This document shows, piece by piece, positions 27,359-36,685 of a stretch of 64,000 nucleotides of DNA. How positions within the stretch are numbered: position 1 is the stretch's first letter; each line of letters starts with the position of its first letter. The translations under genes and the position numbers were made by a program. The notes under the pieces were generated by a model. That model made no database searches and had not been told where the DNA came from. It was given only the letters and a program-made list of their open reading frames with translations. This stretch comes from Chitinophagales bacterium. GTDB lineage: Bacteria; Bacteroidota; Bacteroidia; Chitinophagales; CAIOSU01. The stretch is taken from NCBI GenBank assembly GCA_026003335.1, contig BPHB01000001.1:828591-892590 (forward strand), read 5' to 3'.

Positions 27359-28930
27359 CTATTGCAGCAGAATGAGCTGCCGGTGAAACACTCCGTTTGT
27401 TGCAGCCAGGGACAAAACGTAACAGCCAGGCTGGGCCGAGGCACAGGGAAGCTTGACATTCATATTCCCTGAAGAGGCGATGCGCTGGGAAAATACCACC
27501 CTTCCGGTAACATCAGAAATGGTTATCAACATATCCTTTCCGTTGAGATATTTGGGTATGCCCTGTAGATTAAGTTCACCCGTGGCGGGAACAGGATAGA
27601 CACGGACATTATTATCTGCCGGATGTTGTCCCGCAGCGATGTTTACAGTATCTGGGGGAAGATAGCGCAAAGTAATTAATTCCGCATCCTGACAGCCATC
27701 CTCGCTGGCTATACAGGCTACATATTTGAAGGCGGTATCCCGGGGTTCAAAGGTTAAACCGGGGCCCGAGCTGGTTTCAAAACAATCAATACTACACCAC
27801 TGGATGTGTGCCTGCCCCTGGCTGTGCTGCAGTTGGGCATGCACAGTCTGAGGCCCGGAGTGCGGCTGATAAAAGAGTGTATCTGTTGGAGTTGTTTCCA
27901 CTGATAACGGACAGCAAAATGAACGGTCATGAATAACGGCATGCATGCGCAGCATGAGACGGTAAACAACACTTTTAAGATATTCTATGCCGAAACTTTC
28001 TGAAGGATGACCTTTACCTTCCATTGTGAACAGATAACTGCATACCCCGTTGGCCCGGGCAGCCGAATCTACTACGGCACTACCATACATATTAAAAAAG
28101 CCAAGTGTCAGCCCTGAAAAAGGACCGGTGCCGTAAGGCACTATATCATCTGCATTTCCATGGGCAGAAATAACGGGAATATCCCCCGGCTCAATCCAGT
28201 CATCACTCAGCAAAGCCCCGGACACCTGAAACACAGCACGTGCCTTCCAGCTGTAGGTTGGGTAAAAGCCAGAAGTGCTGTAAAATCCGCCTAAGGCGTC
28301 AATGGGCACAAGACTGCCGGCTCCGAGCTCTCCCAGTTCGCCCGGTTTATCGCAATAGGCAACCATCAGGGCAGTGATGCCTCCGGACGATGCGCCTCCG
28401 ATGAGGATGCGGCTGGTATCAATGCGATAGGTATTGCCCAGCTCGGCATAGTCAGCTTTGAAATATTGCACTGCCGCACGCATGTCCTGCATGGGGCGAA
28501 AGAATATGCGCATATGGTAAGGCACACCGGAAATAAGGAGTCCACTGGCTACTTCGGAGGCCAACTCGCCTGCATCATTATATATGCGGTAGTCAATGGA
28601 TGCGACAACATAACCGGCCCTTGCCAGATGCTCACATACCAGTACCACATACCAGTCGTCCCGGCTGCCGGTGACAAAGGCTCCACCAAAGGCGAAAATG
28701 GCTAAAGGCCTGTTTATGGCAGTATCTCCATAGGGTTGGTAGATGTCCATATATAAATCCTGCATGCTGCCATCTGCCCTTGCTCCTCGACCGAACTTTA
28801 CCGTGCTGACCGTTACGGAATCAAATACCGGAGCAATGTATCGGCACTCTGCACATGTCTGAGCTACCACAAAACAGTGTGTGAGCAGCAAAAACAAACT
28901 TGTAATACCTGGTTTCTTAAGCAGAGACAT
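27359..28930 (-). CDS. secreted alpha/beta hydrolase (carboxylesterase-like) with T9SS sorting domain
   Basis: A 523-residue secreted enzyme. Signal peptide 1-23 (LFLLLTHCFVVAQ). The alpha/beta-hydrolase core has an oxyanion-type FAFGGAFVTGSRDDW, nucleophile elbow GGASSGG (Ser in GxSxG), acid candidate HGNADDIVPY and base candidate GKGHPSE, i.e. a full Ser-Asp-His triad in order. A Cys-containing linker follows, and residues ~440-523 form a T9SS type A sorting domain (VRVYPVPATGELNL ... GCYVLSL). It would hydrolyse an ester outside the cell, perhaps on polysaccharide or lipid; substrate not deducible. Downstream of the adhesins' strand and separated from the 27259 gene by 99 bases, so co-regulation is possible but not shown. 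Confidence 0.85.
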   Translation of the reverse strand: MSLLKKPGITSLFLLLTHCFVVAQTCAECRYIAPVFDSVTVSTVKFGRGARADGSMQDLYMDIYQPYGDTAINRPLAIFAFGGAFVTGSRDDWYVVLVCEHLARAGYVVASIDYRIYNDAGELASEVASGLLISGVPYHMRIFFRPMQDMRAAVQYFKADYAELGNTYRIDTSRILIGGASSGGITALMVAYCDKPGELGELGAGSLVPIDALGGFYSTSGFYPTYSWKARAVFQVSGALLSDDWIEPGDIPVISAHGNADDIVPYGTGPFSGLTLGFFNMYGSAVVDSAARANGVCSYLFTMEGKGHPSESFGIEYLKSVVYRLMLRMHAVIHDRSFCCPLSVETTPTDTLFYQPHSGPQTVHAQLQHSQGQAHIQWCSIDCFETSSGPGLTFEPRDTAFKYVACIASEDGCQDAELITLRYLPPDTVNIAAGQHPADNNVRVYPVPATGELNLQGIPKYLNGKDMLITISDVTGRVVFSQRIASSGNMNVKLPCASAQPGCYVLSLAATNGVFHRQLILLQ

Positions 28931-29398
28931 TATACAGAAATTTTATCCATACGTCTTGATCATGCCTATATCCCTTACAAGTACTTTCTTTAAACCATAA
29001 AGCACGCAGTATTCAGGTGGTTAAAAATAACAGTAAAGCGCAGCTTAGCCAAATCATAACCCTTATTGGATTGCGGTATGCTTCAAGCAGTTTCATGTAC
29101 ATCTTTCCACCTTTTCTGGGATTGTACAGAAATGTGCAGCAAAATGCTCGTTGTGTGGAGTGCATGATGGTGTTGGCTGACAAAAGCATAAAGAGACCAA
29201 TAAAAAATGATCTCTACAACGGTTTTGTATCAGGTCGAGGTGATATTGACAAAAAAAATTCCATTTTCCATTGATCCGAAAAACGGATAAACAGCCACAA
29301 TTTTTCGGACATAAGCAACCGCCTTCTCTGGTCAGACAAACCCGATAAGCATAACCGGAGCATGTCCATCGGAAACAGCAACCGGCAGTATTCTGCAC
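28931..29398. other. intergenic region without a gene
   Basis: About 470 bases between the esterase start and the tRNA terminator. Short frames on both strands have Cys/Trp-rich, unprotein-like translations and no start context. The region should hold the esterase promoter, but no clear TTG/TAnnTTTG pair was found. Confidence 0.4.
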
Positions 29399-29434
29399 AA
29401 AAAAAAAGCGGCTTCCTCATCTCATAGAAGCCGC
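29399..29434 (-). terminator. intrinsic terminator of the tRNA-Arg gene
   Basis: On the minus strand GCGGCTTC pairs perfectly with GAAGCCGC around an 11-base loop and is followed by nine T residues. It lies just past the 3' end of the tRNA. Confidence 0.88.
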
Positions 29435-29440
29435 CAAAGG

Positions 29441-29515
29441 TGATCCCGTAGGGACTCGAACCCCAAACCTTCTGATCCGTAGTCAGATGCTCTAATCCAA
29501 TTGAGCTACGGGACC
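29441..29515 (-). tRNA. tRNA-Arg (anticodon ACG)
   Basis: The minus strand folds as a cloverleaf. Acceptor GGTCCCG pairs with CGGGATC (one G-U), with discriminator A. The D arm is GCTC...GAGC, the anticodon stem TCTGA/TCAGA with loop CTACGGA giving anticodon ACG, and the T arm contains GGTTCGAGTCC. The 3' CCA is not encoded. Anticodon ACG (read as ICG after deamination) decodes CGU/CGC/CGA arginine codons. Confidence 0.95.
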
Positions 29516-29548
29516 GTTTTAGCTGTTTATGGCTGCAAATTTAGTGCA

Positions 29549-30535
29549 TCAGTCTTTATCCTTGCCCTCTTTTTTTCCGGATGAGCGCGAAAAAGATTCC
29601 CGCATGTCTGTATCAGCCTGAATGTTACGGAGGTTGTAATAATCCATAACTCCCAGATTACCGCTGCGCAGGGCTTCTGCAATAGCCTTGGGTATTTCAG
29701 CCTCCGCCTCAATAACTTTAGCGCGGGCCTCCTGTGCTTTGGCCTTCATTTCCTGTTCCAGCGCCACAGCCATGGCTCGTCTTTCTTCGGCTTTGGCCTG
29801 GGCAATGTTTTTATCTGCATTGGCTTGATCCATCTGCAGCACCGCCCCGATGTTTTTCCCTACGTCAATATCGGCAATGTCAATAGAAAGGATTTCAAAG
29901 GCTGTTCCCGAATCCAGTCCTTTTTCCAGCACCACTTTGGATATCAGATCAGGATTTTCCAGCACCTGCTTGTGGGTCAGGGCCGACCCGATGGAAGTGA
30001 CGATACCTTCCCCTACCCTGGCTAAAACGGTTTCCTCTCCGGCTCCGCCCACCAGTCTGGCAATGTTGGCACGCACCGTAACGCGGGCTTTAGCTACCAG
30101 CTGAATGCCGTCTTTGGCAACGGCAGTTACCGGGGGTGTATCTATCACCTTGGGATTCACCGACATCTGCACAGCTTCCAGCACGTCTCTGCCCGCAAGG
30201 TCAATTGCTGTAGCGGCTTTGAAGGTGAGAGGAATGTTTGCCTTGTCTGCTGAAATCAGGGCATTTACCACCGAAGTTACATTGCCTCCTGCAAGGTAGT
30301 GTGCCTCCAGTTCATTCCGGGTAAGCGACAACCCGGCTTTAGTGGCTGTAATCAGAGACTGCACAATTACCGATGGCGGCACTTTCCTGATGCGCATGAA
30401 AATGAGCTGCACAAGGCTGATATGCACGCCTGAAAGCAGGGCCGAAAGCCACAGGCCAAGCGGAATGAAATAAAAAAAGATGGACAATCCCACTAAGATG
30501 CCTATGGCAATGAGTATGAGCAAAACAGCATTCAT
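29549..30535 (-). CDS. floA: flotillin-like protein FloA
   Basis: A 328-residue FloA/UPF0365 protein. An N-terminal membrane hairpin (residues ~5-50) is followed by a band-7-like domain ([51 protein letters not shown]). The Ala/Glu-rich region ~225-290 ([14 protein letters not shown]) is coiled coil. FloA scaffolds functional membrane microdomains. The gene directly follows the NfeD-like gene with two bases between them, the usual pairing for this family, so both likely act together in the inner membrane. The C-terminus is short, charged and low complexity. Last gene of a three-gene operon starting at 31439. Confidence 0.95.
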   Translation of the reverse strand: MNAVLLILIAIGILVGLSIFFYFIPLGLWLSALLSGVHISLVQLIFMRIRKVPPSVIVQSLITATKAGLSLTRNELEAHYLAGGNVTSVVNALISADKANIPLTFKAATAIDLAGRDVLEAVQMSVNPKVIDTPPVTAVAKDGIQLVAKARVTVRANIARLVGGAGEETVLARVGEGIVTSIGSALTHKQVLENPDLISKVVLEKGLDSGTAFEILSIDIADIDVGKNIGAVLQMDQANADKNIAQAKAEERRAMAVALEQEMKAKAQEARAKVIEAEAEIPKAIAEALRSGNLGVMDYYNLRNIQADTDMRESFSRSSGKKEGKDKD

Positions 30536-30537
30536 GA

Positions 30538-31014
30538 CTATTGGGTTATAGGTTTAACATAAATTTTATTTTCACTGACCTTCACCACTTTGATTCTTGT
30601 GTTTTTTTCAATCAACTCTCCCAATGAAAAAACCTCTACCCTACGACCATTAATGAGGGCTTTCCCATTTGGACGCAGCAACGAAACTGTTAAGCCCTCA
30701 TCTCCCGGCACAGGAAGCCCTTCTTCAGGCTCATTCACCTTTCCGGTTATGCTTTCCTTTAGCGCAAACTTCCCTGAACTATATGTCCGTATTCCGGTAT
30801 ACAAAAGCACTCCGGTAGCTACCGCAGAAAGAGCCAGAGTAATGCTGCCGGTTTTAAGTCCATGATCGCGAAAGGCTAAAAACACCCCGATCACAACAAT
30901 CACTCCTCCTACGACACCGATAATCGTAGTGCCCGGAACAAGGAAAATCTCTACCATGATAATCAGCAGACCGAAAACAATGATGCCGGCAATGAGCCAC
31001 ATATCCATAATCAT
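30538..31014 (-). CDS. NfeD-like membrane protein
   Basis: A 158-residue protein with two or three membrane segments (~6-50 and 57-75) and a C-terminal OB-fold-like domain (~85-158; [39 protein letters not shown]), the layout of short NfeD proteins. These lack the ClpP-like protease domain of long NfeD. The start codon overlaps the preceding lipoprotein gene by four bases (ATGA). FloA follows, so it is probably the FloA partner. An ATG three codons in is an alternative start. Confidence 0.9.
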   Translation of the reverse strand: MIMDMWLIAGIIVFGLLIIMVEIFLVPGTTIIGVVGGVIVVIGVFLAFRDHGLKTGSITLALSAVATGVLLYTGIRTYSSGKFALKESITGKVNEPEEGLPVPGDEGLTVSLLRPNGKALINGRRVEVFSLGELIEKNTRIKVVKVSENKIYVKPITQ

Positions 31015-31439
31015 TCAGCAGTTGGAGTGGTTAAAGGTACAAGTGTAATGGTTACTTCCAGGTCAACACTATCCAGTTTGCTGTGTAACATAAGTGTATC
31101 GGCAGAAAGTTTCTGCAGGTCAAACTGGTGTTCTCCCCGTAAGTTTGATTTCAGCACCAGACTGTTCCTCTTCAGGTACCATGTTCCTTCATCGGATTGA
31201 AGTCCAAGAGCCAGAGATACCGGCCCCATGATAATCCTGTAACTGCCGTCTTTATTGAATTCCATAATAGGGCTCCCCAGTTGCTCTCCGGTTGCCCTGT
31301 CGTAATTGGTTTTAAATTCCTGATATACCCACTGCCGGGCAAGGAGGTTTCTTTTCTCATTGCCCGCGTGCGTGCAGGCTAATGTGCCCCACAAAAGCAT
31401 AACCGCAACGCCTATGCCGCCCATAATCCTTATGACCAT
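31011..31439 (-). CDS. small lipocalin-like lipoprotein
   Basis: A 142-residue protein with a lipoprotein signal (hydrophobic core then TLAC, lipidated Cys ~22). The rest reads as a small beta-barrel-like domain: ARQWVYQEFKT near the start, GSPIMEFNKDGSYRI, and GTWYLKRNSLVLKS. This pattern is common in Bacteroidota lipocalin-like lipoproteins of unknown ligand. First gene of the lipoprotein-NfeD-FloA operon; overlap with the next gene indicates translational coupling. A link to microdomain function is only contextual. Confidence 0.75.
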   Translation of the reverse strand: MVIRIMGGIGVAVMLLWGTLACTHAGNEKRNLLARQWVYQEFKTNYDRATGEQLGSPIMEFNKDGSYRIIMGPVSLALGLQSDEGTWYLKRNSLVLKSNLRGEHQFDLQKLSADTLMLHSKLDSVDLEVTITLVPLTTPTAE

Positions 31440-31570
31440 ATAAATTTGAATTTTACTGGCACAAGATAATCAACTTTTAATGACCTTTGATGCATTTACG
31501 ATTTAACTGGTTCGTATGTCGTTAGTGGTTATCCTGCGTTGCAGGAATATAATAAAAACACCTCAGGGAA

Positions 31571-31578
31571 TACTTTTG
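31571..31578 (+). promoter_or_regulatory. -7 box upstream of rlmH
   Basis: TACTTTTG matches the Bacteroidota TAnnTTTG element and lies 23 bases before the rlmH start. No TTG was found at the expected -33 distance. Confidence 0.4.
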
Positions 31579-31601
31579 GCGGAAGCTAAAATATCCTTCC
31601 C

Positions 31602-32063
31602 ATGAAGTTTGAACTCTGGCTAGTCGGCAAGAATGATCCAGCTATCGCAGATGCGTTTGAAAAATATATCAGTCGCATTAAGCGATATATTGCTTTTGAG
31701 GTAAAATACTTTGCGACAGGTAAATCCACAACCAGCCCTGAGCACATAAAAAAAGAAGAAGCCGAAAGGATTTTGAAGAAAACCGATCAGGATGACTTTT
31801 TGATAGTACTGGATGAGCGTGGACAGACTTACACTTCCGAGGCTTTTGCCCGACTGATTGAACAACTGCTTGTTAGAAGCAACAAGCGCATTATTTTTAT
31901 CATAGGAGGGTCGTATGGCATTACCCGTGCTCTGAGGGAAAGTAGCAGCTTGCTGCTTTCTCTCTCACCGCTGACTCTTTCTCACCAGCTTGCCCGTTTG
32001 GTATTTGCCGAACAACTTTACAGGGCTTTTACTATTTTAAAAAACGAACCCTATCATCATTAA
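31602..32063 (+). CDS. rlmH: 23S rRNA (pseudouridine1915-N3)-methyltransferase RlmH
   Basis: A 153-residue SPOUT-family enzyme that methylates pseudouridine 1915 in helix 69 of 23S rRNA on the assembled ribosome. Family signatures are present: MKFELWLVGK at the start, LDERGQTYTSEAFA, FIIGGSYGI (SAM-binding knot) and the C-terminal LSPLTLSHQLARLVFAEQLYRAFTILKNEPYHH region with the conserved YH end. The length is as expected (~155). The rhomboid gene follows after 3 bases. Confidence 0.96.
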   Translation: MKFELWLVGKNDPAIADAFEKYISRIKRYIAFEVKYFATGKSTTSPEHIKKEEAERILKKTDQDDFLIVLDERGQTYTSEAFARLIEQLLVRSNKRIIFIIGGSYGITRALRESSSLLLSLSPLTLSHQLARLVFAEQLYRAFTILKNEPYHH

Positions 32064-32066
32064 GAC

Positions 32067-32684
32067 ATGATTATCACCCTGTGCATTATTCTGATTACAT
32101 CATTTGTTTCTATAAGCGCTTTCAGCAACCAGCATACTGTGCAGCGCTTAATTTTTTCTCCGTATGCGATTAAGAGAAACAAAGAGTGGTATCGGTTTAT
32201 CACCTACGGCTTTATCCATGCCAACTGGATACATCTGCTTTTTAATATGTGGGTGTTATACCTGTTTGGTAACATCACGGAATCATACTTTAAACATGTT
32301 TTCGGCATAGCTGGCGGCATCACATATCTGTTTATGTATATGGCAGGTATGATATTATCCGAGATGTATTCTTTCTTCAGGCATCAGGATAATCCGGGGT
32401 ATATGAGCCTGGGGGCATCTGGGGCGGTGTCTGCAGTGCTGTTTGCCAGTATTCTTTTCAAGCCGTTGCAAAAGCTTTACATTATTTTTCTGCCCATTGG
32501 AATACCGGGATTCATCTTCGGTTTGCTTTACCTGCTTTACTCGTGGTATATGGCGCGGCAGGCCCGGGATAACATTGGTCATTATGCGCATTTTTTCGGA
32601 GCGGTCTTCGGTTTTCTTTTTCCCATTTTGATGAAGCCCGCTTTGTTTATAGAATTTATTCAGGGAATAGCGTATGGCTTCTGA
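32067..32684 (+). CDS. rhomboid-family intramembrane serine protease
   Basis: A 205-residue protein with about six membrane segments. HANWIHLLFNMWVLYLFG is the rhomboid H...LFNM loop, MSLGASGAVSAVLF carries the catalytic Ser of GASG, and GHYAHFFGAVFGF supplies the catalytic His. It cleaves membrane proteins within the bilayer; its substrate is unknown. It sits between rlmH (3 bases upstream) and threonine aldolase (11-base overlap), so the three are probably co-transcribed. Confidence 0.93.
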   Translation: MIITLCIILITSFVSISAFSNQHTVQRLIFSPYAIKRNKEWYRFITYGFIHANWIHLLFNMWVLYLFGNITESYFKHVFGIAGGITYLFMYMAGMILSEMYSFFRHQDNPGYMSLGASGAVSAVLFASILFKPLQKLYIIFLPIGIPGFIFGLLYLLYSWYMARQARDNIGHYAHFFGAVFGFLFPILMKPALFIEFIQGIAYGF

Positions 32685-33702
32685 ACGGCCTATTGATTTA
32701 CGAAGTGATACCGTTACGCGTCCTACTCCCGGCATGCTGCAAGCCATGATGTGCGCTGAGGTGGGAGATGACGTTTTCGGAGAAGATCCCTCTGTAAACC
32801 GTCTTGAAGAAAAAGCCGCACTGCTTTTTGGAAAGGAGGCAGCGCTTTTCTGTCCTTCAGGCACTATGACCAATCAGATTGCCATTCACATCCTGACGGG
32901 CCCTTTCTGTGAAGTGATCTGCGACAAGCTCTCCCACATTTATCTTTACGAGAGCGCAGGTATGGCTTTTCATTCGCGTGCTTCCGTACGACCGCTAGAG
33001 GGAATACGCGGGCGGCTTTGTGCATCAGACATAGAAGCCAATATCCATCCCGATGATATACACCTGCCTATCTCTAAAGTTGTAGCTCTGGAAAACACCT
33101 GCAATAAAGGAGGTGGATCGTGCTATGATTTTGCTGAAATAAAAAAAATACATTCTGTGTGCAAGACCCATCATTTGTATTTGCACCTGGATGGCGCCCG
33201 CTTGTTTAATGCCCTGGCCGAAACCGGTGAAAGTCCCCGGGATTATGGTGCATTGTTTGACACTATTTCCATTTGTCTTTCAAAAGGACTCGGCGCACCT
33301 GCCGGCTCCCTGCTGATTAGCAGCAGCGAGAATATCCAAAAAGCACGCAGGGTAAGAAAAGTGATGGGTGGCGGCATGCGCCAGGCCGGCTATCTGGCTG
33401 CTGCTGGCATATATGCCCTAGACCACCATGTGCCGCGTCTCAAAGAAGATCACAAACGGGCAAGGGCGTTAGGCGAAACTTTACAAAGCGCTTCTTTTGT
33501 CAGTGAATTATATCCGGTAGAAACCAACATCGTGCTTTTCACCCTTAATGATAAATACGATGACCACTCCTTTCTGAAGAAGCTTCAGGAAGAGAATATT
33601 CTTGCCGTAGCCATGGCGCCCCGGATGATGCGCATGGTTACCCATCTGGACTTTAATGACGATATGCTGGAGAAAACTATCCGCGTGCTGAAAAGCCTGT
33701 AG
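32674..33702 (+). CDS. ltaE: low-specificity L-threonine aldolase
   Basis: A 342-residue PLP enzyme of the beta-eliminating lyase family that cleaves L-threonine/allo-threonine to glycine and acetaldehyde. Family signs: IDLRSDTVTRPT at the N-terminus, GDDVFGEDPSVNRLE, FCPSGTMTNQIA, LHLDGARLFN (PLP Asp) and SICLSKGLGAPAGSLL with the Schiff-base Lys. It overlaps the rhomboid gene by 11 bases and converges on hemL with a 12-base gap. Confidence 0.95.
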   Translation: MASERPIDLRSDTVTRPTPGMLQAMMCAEVGDDVFGEDPSVNRLEEKAALLFGKEAALFCPSGTMTNQIAIHILTGPFCEVICDKLSHIYLYESAGMAFHSRASVRPLEGIRGRLCASDIEANIHPDDIHLPISKVVALENTCNKGGGSCYDFAEIKKIHSVCKTHHLYLHLDGARLFNALAETGESPRDYGALFDTISICLSKGLGAPAGSLLISSSENIQKARRVRKVMGGGMRQAGYLAAAGIYALDHHVPRLKEDHKRARALGETLQSASFVSELYPVETNIVLFTLNDKYDDHSFLKKLQEENILAVAMAPRMMRMVTHLDFNDDMLEKTIRVLKSL

Positions 33703-33714
33703 CTTTCCACGCCT

Positions 33715-34995
33715 TTACAACCGGAAAGAAGCCGCAGCAGCGATAGTCCGGTCAAGATGCTCTCTTTCATGTAAAGCTGAAACAAACCACGCTTCATACG
33801 GTGATGGGGGCAGGTAAATTCCCGCCTGTAACATATGATGAAAAAATTTTCTGAAAAACACATTGTCACCCTCCCTGGCTGACGCAAAATCCATCACAGG
33901 TTTTTCCGTGAAGTGCACACTCAACATGGAGCCCACGCGGTTTATCTGAAAAGGGACTGACAGTGCACCGAGAGCTTCACGGAGGCCGCTTTCCAGGTAA
34001 TGGCTCTGCTCTTCCAGTTTCTCATAAAACCCGGGGGTTTGCCGGATCACCTGCAGGGTTACAAAACCGGCCGTCATTGCCAGAGGATTGCCGGAGAGGG
34101 TGCCCGCCTGATAAACCGGTCCAACCGGTGCCACCAGGTCCATTATTTCAGCCCTTCCGCCATAGGCTCCTACCGGGAGTCCTCCGCCTATAATCTTTCC
34201 GAAGGTAAAAAGGTCAGGCTGGATGCCAAACCTTTCTGCAGCTCCTCCGGGTGCCAGCCGGAATCCTGTCATCACTTCATCAAATATCAGCAGTGCACCC
34301 GCTTCATCACATAAGTGCCGCAGGCCGGCAAGGAAGTGTTCAGCCGGTGCAATGCATCCCATATTGCCGGCAACAGGCTCAGTAATAATAGCTGCAATTT
34401 CATTTTTGTAAGCATCCACCGCCCGTTCCACTGCTTTCAGGTTGTTGAAAGGGACTATGATTGTATCCTGCACTGCTGCGGGAGGAACACCTGCTGCATT
34501 CGGAATACCCAAGGTACTCATGCCACTACCCGCTTTTACAAGAAAAGCATCAGCATGTCCGTGGTAGCAGCCCTCAAATTTCAATATCTTGCTTTTCCGG
34601 GTAAAAGCACGGGCCAAGCGCACTGCACTCATGCAAGCCTCCGTGCCGGAGTTTACCATTCTTATTTTTCCCATTCCAGGCACCATCCGGGTGATGACTT
34701 CGGCAAGGCGCATTTCTGCTTCAACCGGTGCCCCAAACGAAACCGATTGCACAACTGCTTCCTGTAACGCGGCAGTTACCGCAGGATGCGCATGCCCTAG
34801 AATCATCGGCCCCCATGAGCCCACATAATCAATGTATGTGTTACCATCTTCGTCTTGCAGAATAGCTCCCTGTGCCGAACGTATAAACAGCGGGTGTCCT
34901 CCTACAGCTTTGAATGAGCGCACCGGAGAATTTACTCCTCCCGGTAAGAGGCGGCACGCTTTGGCAAACAATTCCTCAGAACGCTGCGTTTTCAT
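33715..34995 (-). CDS. hemL: glutamate-1-semialdehyde 2,1-aminomutase HemL
   Basis: A 426-residue class III aminotransferase-fold PLP enzyme that turns glutamate-1-semialdehyde into 5-aminolevulinate, the second step of C5 tetrapyrrole synthesis after HemA. Signatures: LLPGGVNSPVRSFKAVGG, GSWGPMILGHAHP, MVNSGTEACMSAVRLARAFT, KFEGCYHGHAD, IFDEVMTGFR and FGKIIGGGLPVGAYGG with the PLP Lys. It overlaps hemB by 20 bases and is the last gene of the nine-gene operon. Confidence 0.97.
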   Translation of the reverse strand: MKTQRSEELFAKACRLLPGGVNSPVRSFKAVGGHPLFIRSAQGAILQDEDGNTYIDYVGSWGPMILGHAHPAVTAALQEAVVQSVSFGAPVEAEMRLAEVITRMVPGMGKIRMVNSGTEACMSAVRLARAFTRKSKILKFEGCYHGHADAFLVKAGSGMSTLGIPNAAGVPPAAVQDTIIVPFNNLKAVERAVDAYKNEIAAIITEPVAGNMGCIAPAEHFLAGLRHLCDEAGALLIFDEVMTGFRLAPGGAAERFGIQPDLFTFGKIIGGGLPVGAYGGRAEIMDLVAPVGPVYQAGTLSGNPLAMTAGFVTLQVIRQTPGFYEKLEEQSHYLESGLREALGALSVPFQINRVGSMLSVHFTEKPVMDFASAREGDNVFFRKFFHHMLQAGIYLPPSPYEAWFVSALHEREHLDRTIAAAASFRL

Positions 34996-35977
34996 TTCCC
35001 TGCAACCTCAAAAAGTCATATACAAAGTAAGTCGCTATTAAATCTGCACCGGCTCTTCTGATTGCTGTGAGTATTTCCAACATAGCCTGCTGCTCATGCA
35101 ACCAGCCCTTTCCGGCAGCAGCCTTCACCATAGCATATTCACCCGACACCTGATAGGCGGCCACAGGTACCTTGACCGCCTGCCTTACCCTCCATATAAT
35201 ATCCAGATAAGCCAGAGCCGGCTTCACCATGACGATATCTGCACCTTCGGCAACATCATCGCAGGCTTCACGTATGGCCTCCCGTGCATTAGCGTAATCC
35301 ATCTGGTAGGATTTTTTATCTCCGAAAGCCGGAGCCGAATCCAGCGCATCGCGGAAGGGTCCATACAAGCCGGATGCGTATTTAACAGAGTAAGCCATAA
35401 TGCCCGTGTGCTGGTAACCATGGTGTTCCAGTATTTCCCTGATTTTGAGTATCCTGCCATCCATCATGTCGGAGGGAGCAACAAAATCAGCTCCCGCACG
35501 GGCATGCAGCAATGCCATTTTCGCCAACACTTGCAGGGTGGCATCATTGTCAATTTGCCGGCCTGTTACTATGCCGTCATGACCATATACCGAGTAGGGA
35601 TCCAGAGCCACGTCTGACATTACACAGAGTTCAGGAACAGCCCTCTTGATGGCACGTATAGCCCTTGGAAGAAGCCCCCTCGGATTGAGGGCTTCTTTGC
35701 CTGTGTTGTCTTTTTTGCCGACAGGTATTCGGGCAAACACCAATACTGCCCGAATGCCCTGGCTGAACAAAAAGTGGGCTTCCCTGACTGCACGGTCAAC
35801 CGAAAAACGATAATATCCGGGCAAGGAAGCAATAGGCTCTTTTTTGTTGTTGCCTTCCACAACAAAAAGCGGAGCTATCAGGTCGCTCACACTCAAATGC
35901 GTTTCGGCAACCATCTGGCGTATGGCTTCGGTTTTTCTAAGCCTCCTTCCACGGGACAAGGGAAACATATCAAACAA
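34976..35977 (-). CDS. hemB: porphobilinogen synthase HemB (Asp-rich metal-site type)
   Basis: A 333-residue enzyme condensing two 5-aminolevulinates to porphobilinogen. The two active-site lysines lie in YSVKYASGLYGPFR and VMVKPALAYLD. The metal loop reads DVALDPYSVYGHDG in place of the cysteine-rich zinc form, so it belongs to the zinc-independent, Mg-type variant. It overlaps hemD by 8 and hemL by 20 bases, consistent with translational coupling. Confidence 0.97.
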   Translation of the reverse strand: MFDMFPLSRGRRLRKTEAIRQMVAETHLSVSDLIAPLFVVEGNNKKEPIASLPGYYRFSVDRAVREAHFLFSQGIRAVLVFARIPVGKKDNTGKEALNPRGLLPRAIRAIKRAVPELCVMSDVALDPYSVYGHDGIVTGRQIDNDATLQVLAKMALLHARAGADFVAPSDMMDGRILKIREILEHHGYQHTGIMAYSVKYASGLYGPFRDALDSAPAFGDKKSYQMDYANAREAIREACDDVAEGADIVMVKPALAYLDIIWRVRQAVKVPVAAYQVSGEYAMVKAAAGKGWLHEQQAMLEILTAIRRAGADLIATYFVYDFLRLQGNENAAF

Positions 35978-36683
35978 GTTGTTGGGATGTAGTGGACCAG
36001 TATTCTGCTACTTTATCAAAAATGGATTCCATATCGGGCTGACGTGCAATCATAATAGGGGCTGACGTCCAGCGCATCACTTCCTCGGCCGTAGTTCTTC
36101 CGATGCAGAAACAAGGAAGAGTGTCGGTGCGATTTGCCTGAAAAAAACTCTTCACAGCGCTAGGACTCATAAACACAATGCCCTCTATACCGGCTAGCGG
36201 TATTTTGCGCAAAAGCTGAATGGTGGAATAGAGGATGAGCTCTTTGACGGCAACCTGATGTCTTTTAAGCCATTCGGGCAGATCTTCCAGATGATGTTCG
36301 GCACAGGGAAACAACAGGGTTTTGACCTCCGGATGGCTTAAAATAAGTTCAGCCAGTGCCACAGCATCGTTGATTTTGGGGACCAGGGGTTTTACTTCCA
36401 GCAAGTTCAGATGCCGTGCCGTTGAATCTCCAATGGCAAAAAACTTTACTTTGGGCACCCTTATTTTTTCTTCCCAGATAATTTCACTGAAAGCCTTTAC
36501 TGCATTCTGGCTGGTAAAGGCAATGGCATCGTATCGTGAATTGACGATTTCTTCAATCATCTCAGGGGTATGCGGAAGAAATTCTATCTTGATAACTGGG
36601 TCAACCACCAGGTCAATACCAAGCTGACGGGCATACCGGGCTGAAAAAGCATCTACTTCTCTTGTTACCAGAATCCTGGGCAT
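35970..36683 (-). CDS. hemD: uroporphyrinogen-III synthase HemD
   Basis: A 237-residue protein. Sequence conservation in this family is low, but the start (RILVTREVDAFS), AIAFTSQNAVKAF, FFAIGDSTARHL, and IVFMSPSAVKSFF with CFCIGRTTAEEV all fit HemD. Its position between hemC and hemB is decisive. It cyclises hydroxymethylbilane with D-ring inversion to give uroporphyrinogen III, the branch point for siroheme and heme. Two bases separate it from hemC. Confidence 0.92.
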   Translation of the reverse strand: MPRILVTREVDAFSARYARQLGIDLVVDPVIKIEFLPHTPEMIEEIVNSRYDAIAFTSQNAVKAFSEIIWEEKIRVPKVKFFAIGDSTARHLNLLEVKPLVPKINDAVALAELILSHPEVKTLLFPCAEHHLEDLPEWLKRHQVAVKELILYSTIQLLRKIPLAGIEGIVFMSPSAVKSFFQANRTDTLPCFCIGRTTAEEVMRWTSAPIMIARQPDMESIFDKVAEYWSTTSQQLV

Positions 36684-36685
36684 AT

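Noticed and set aside
29017-29420. Short frames on both strands in the esterase-tRNA gap
   Set aside because: Translations are Cys/Trp-rich and unlike any family, and they overlap each other and the tRNA terminator.
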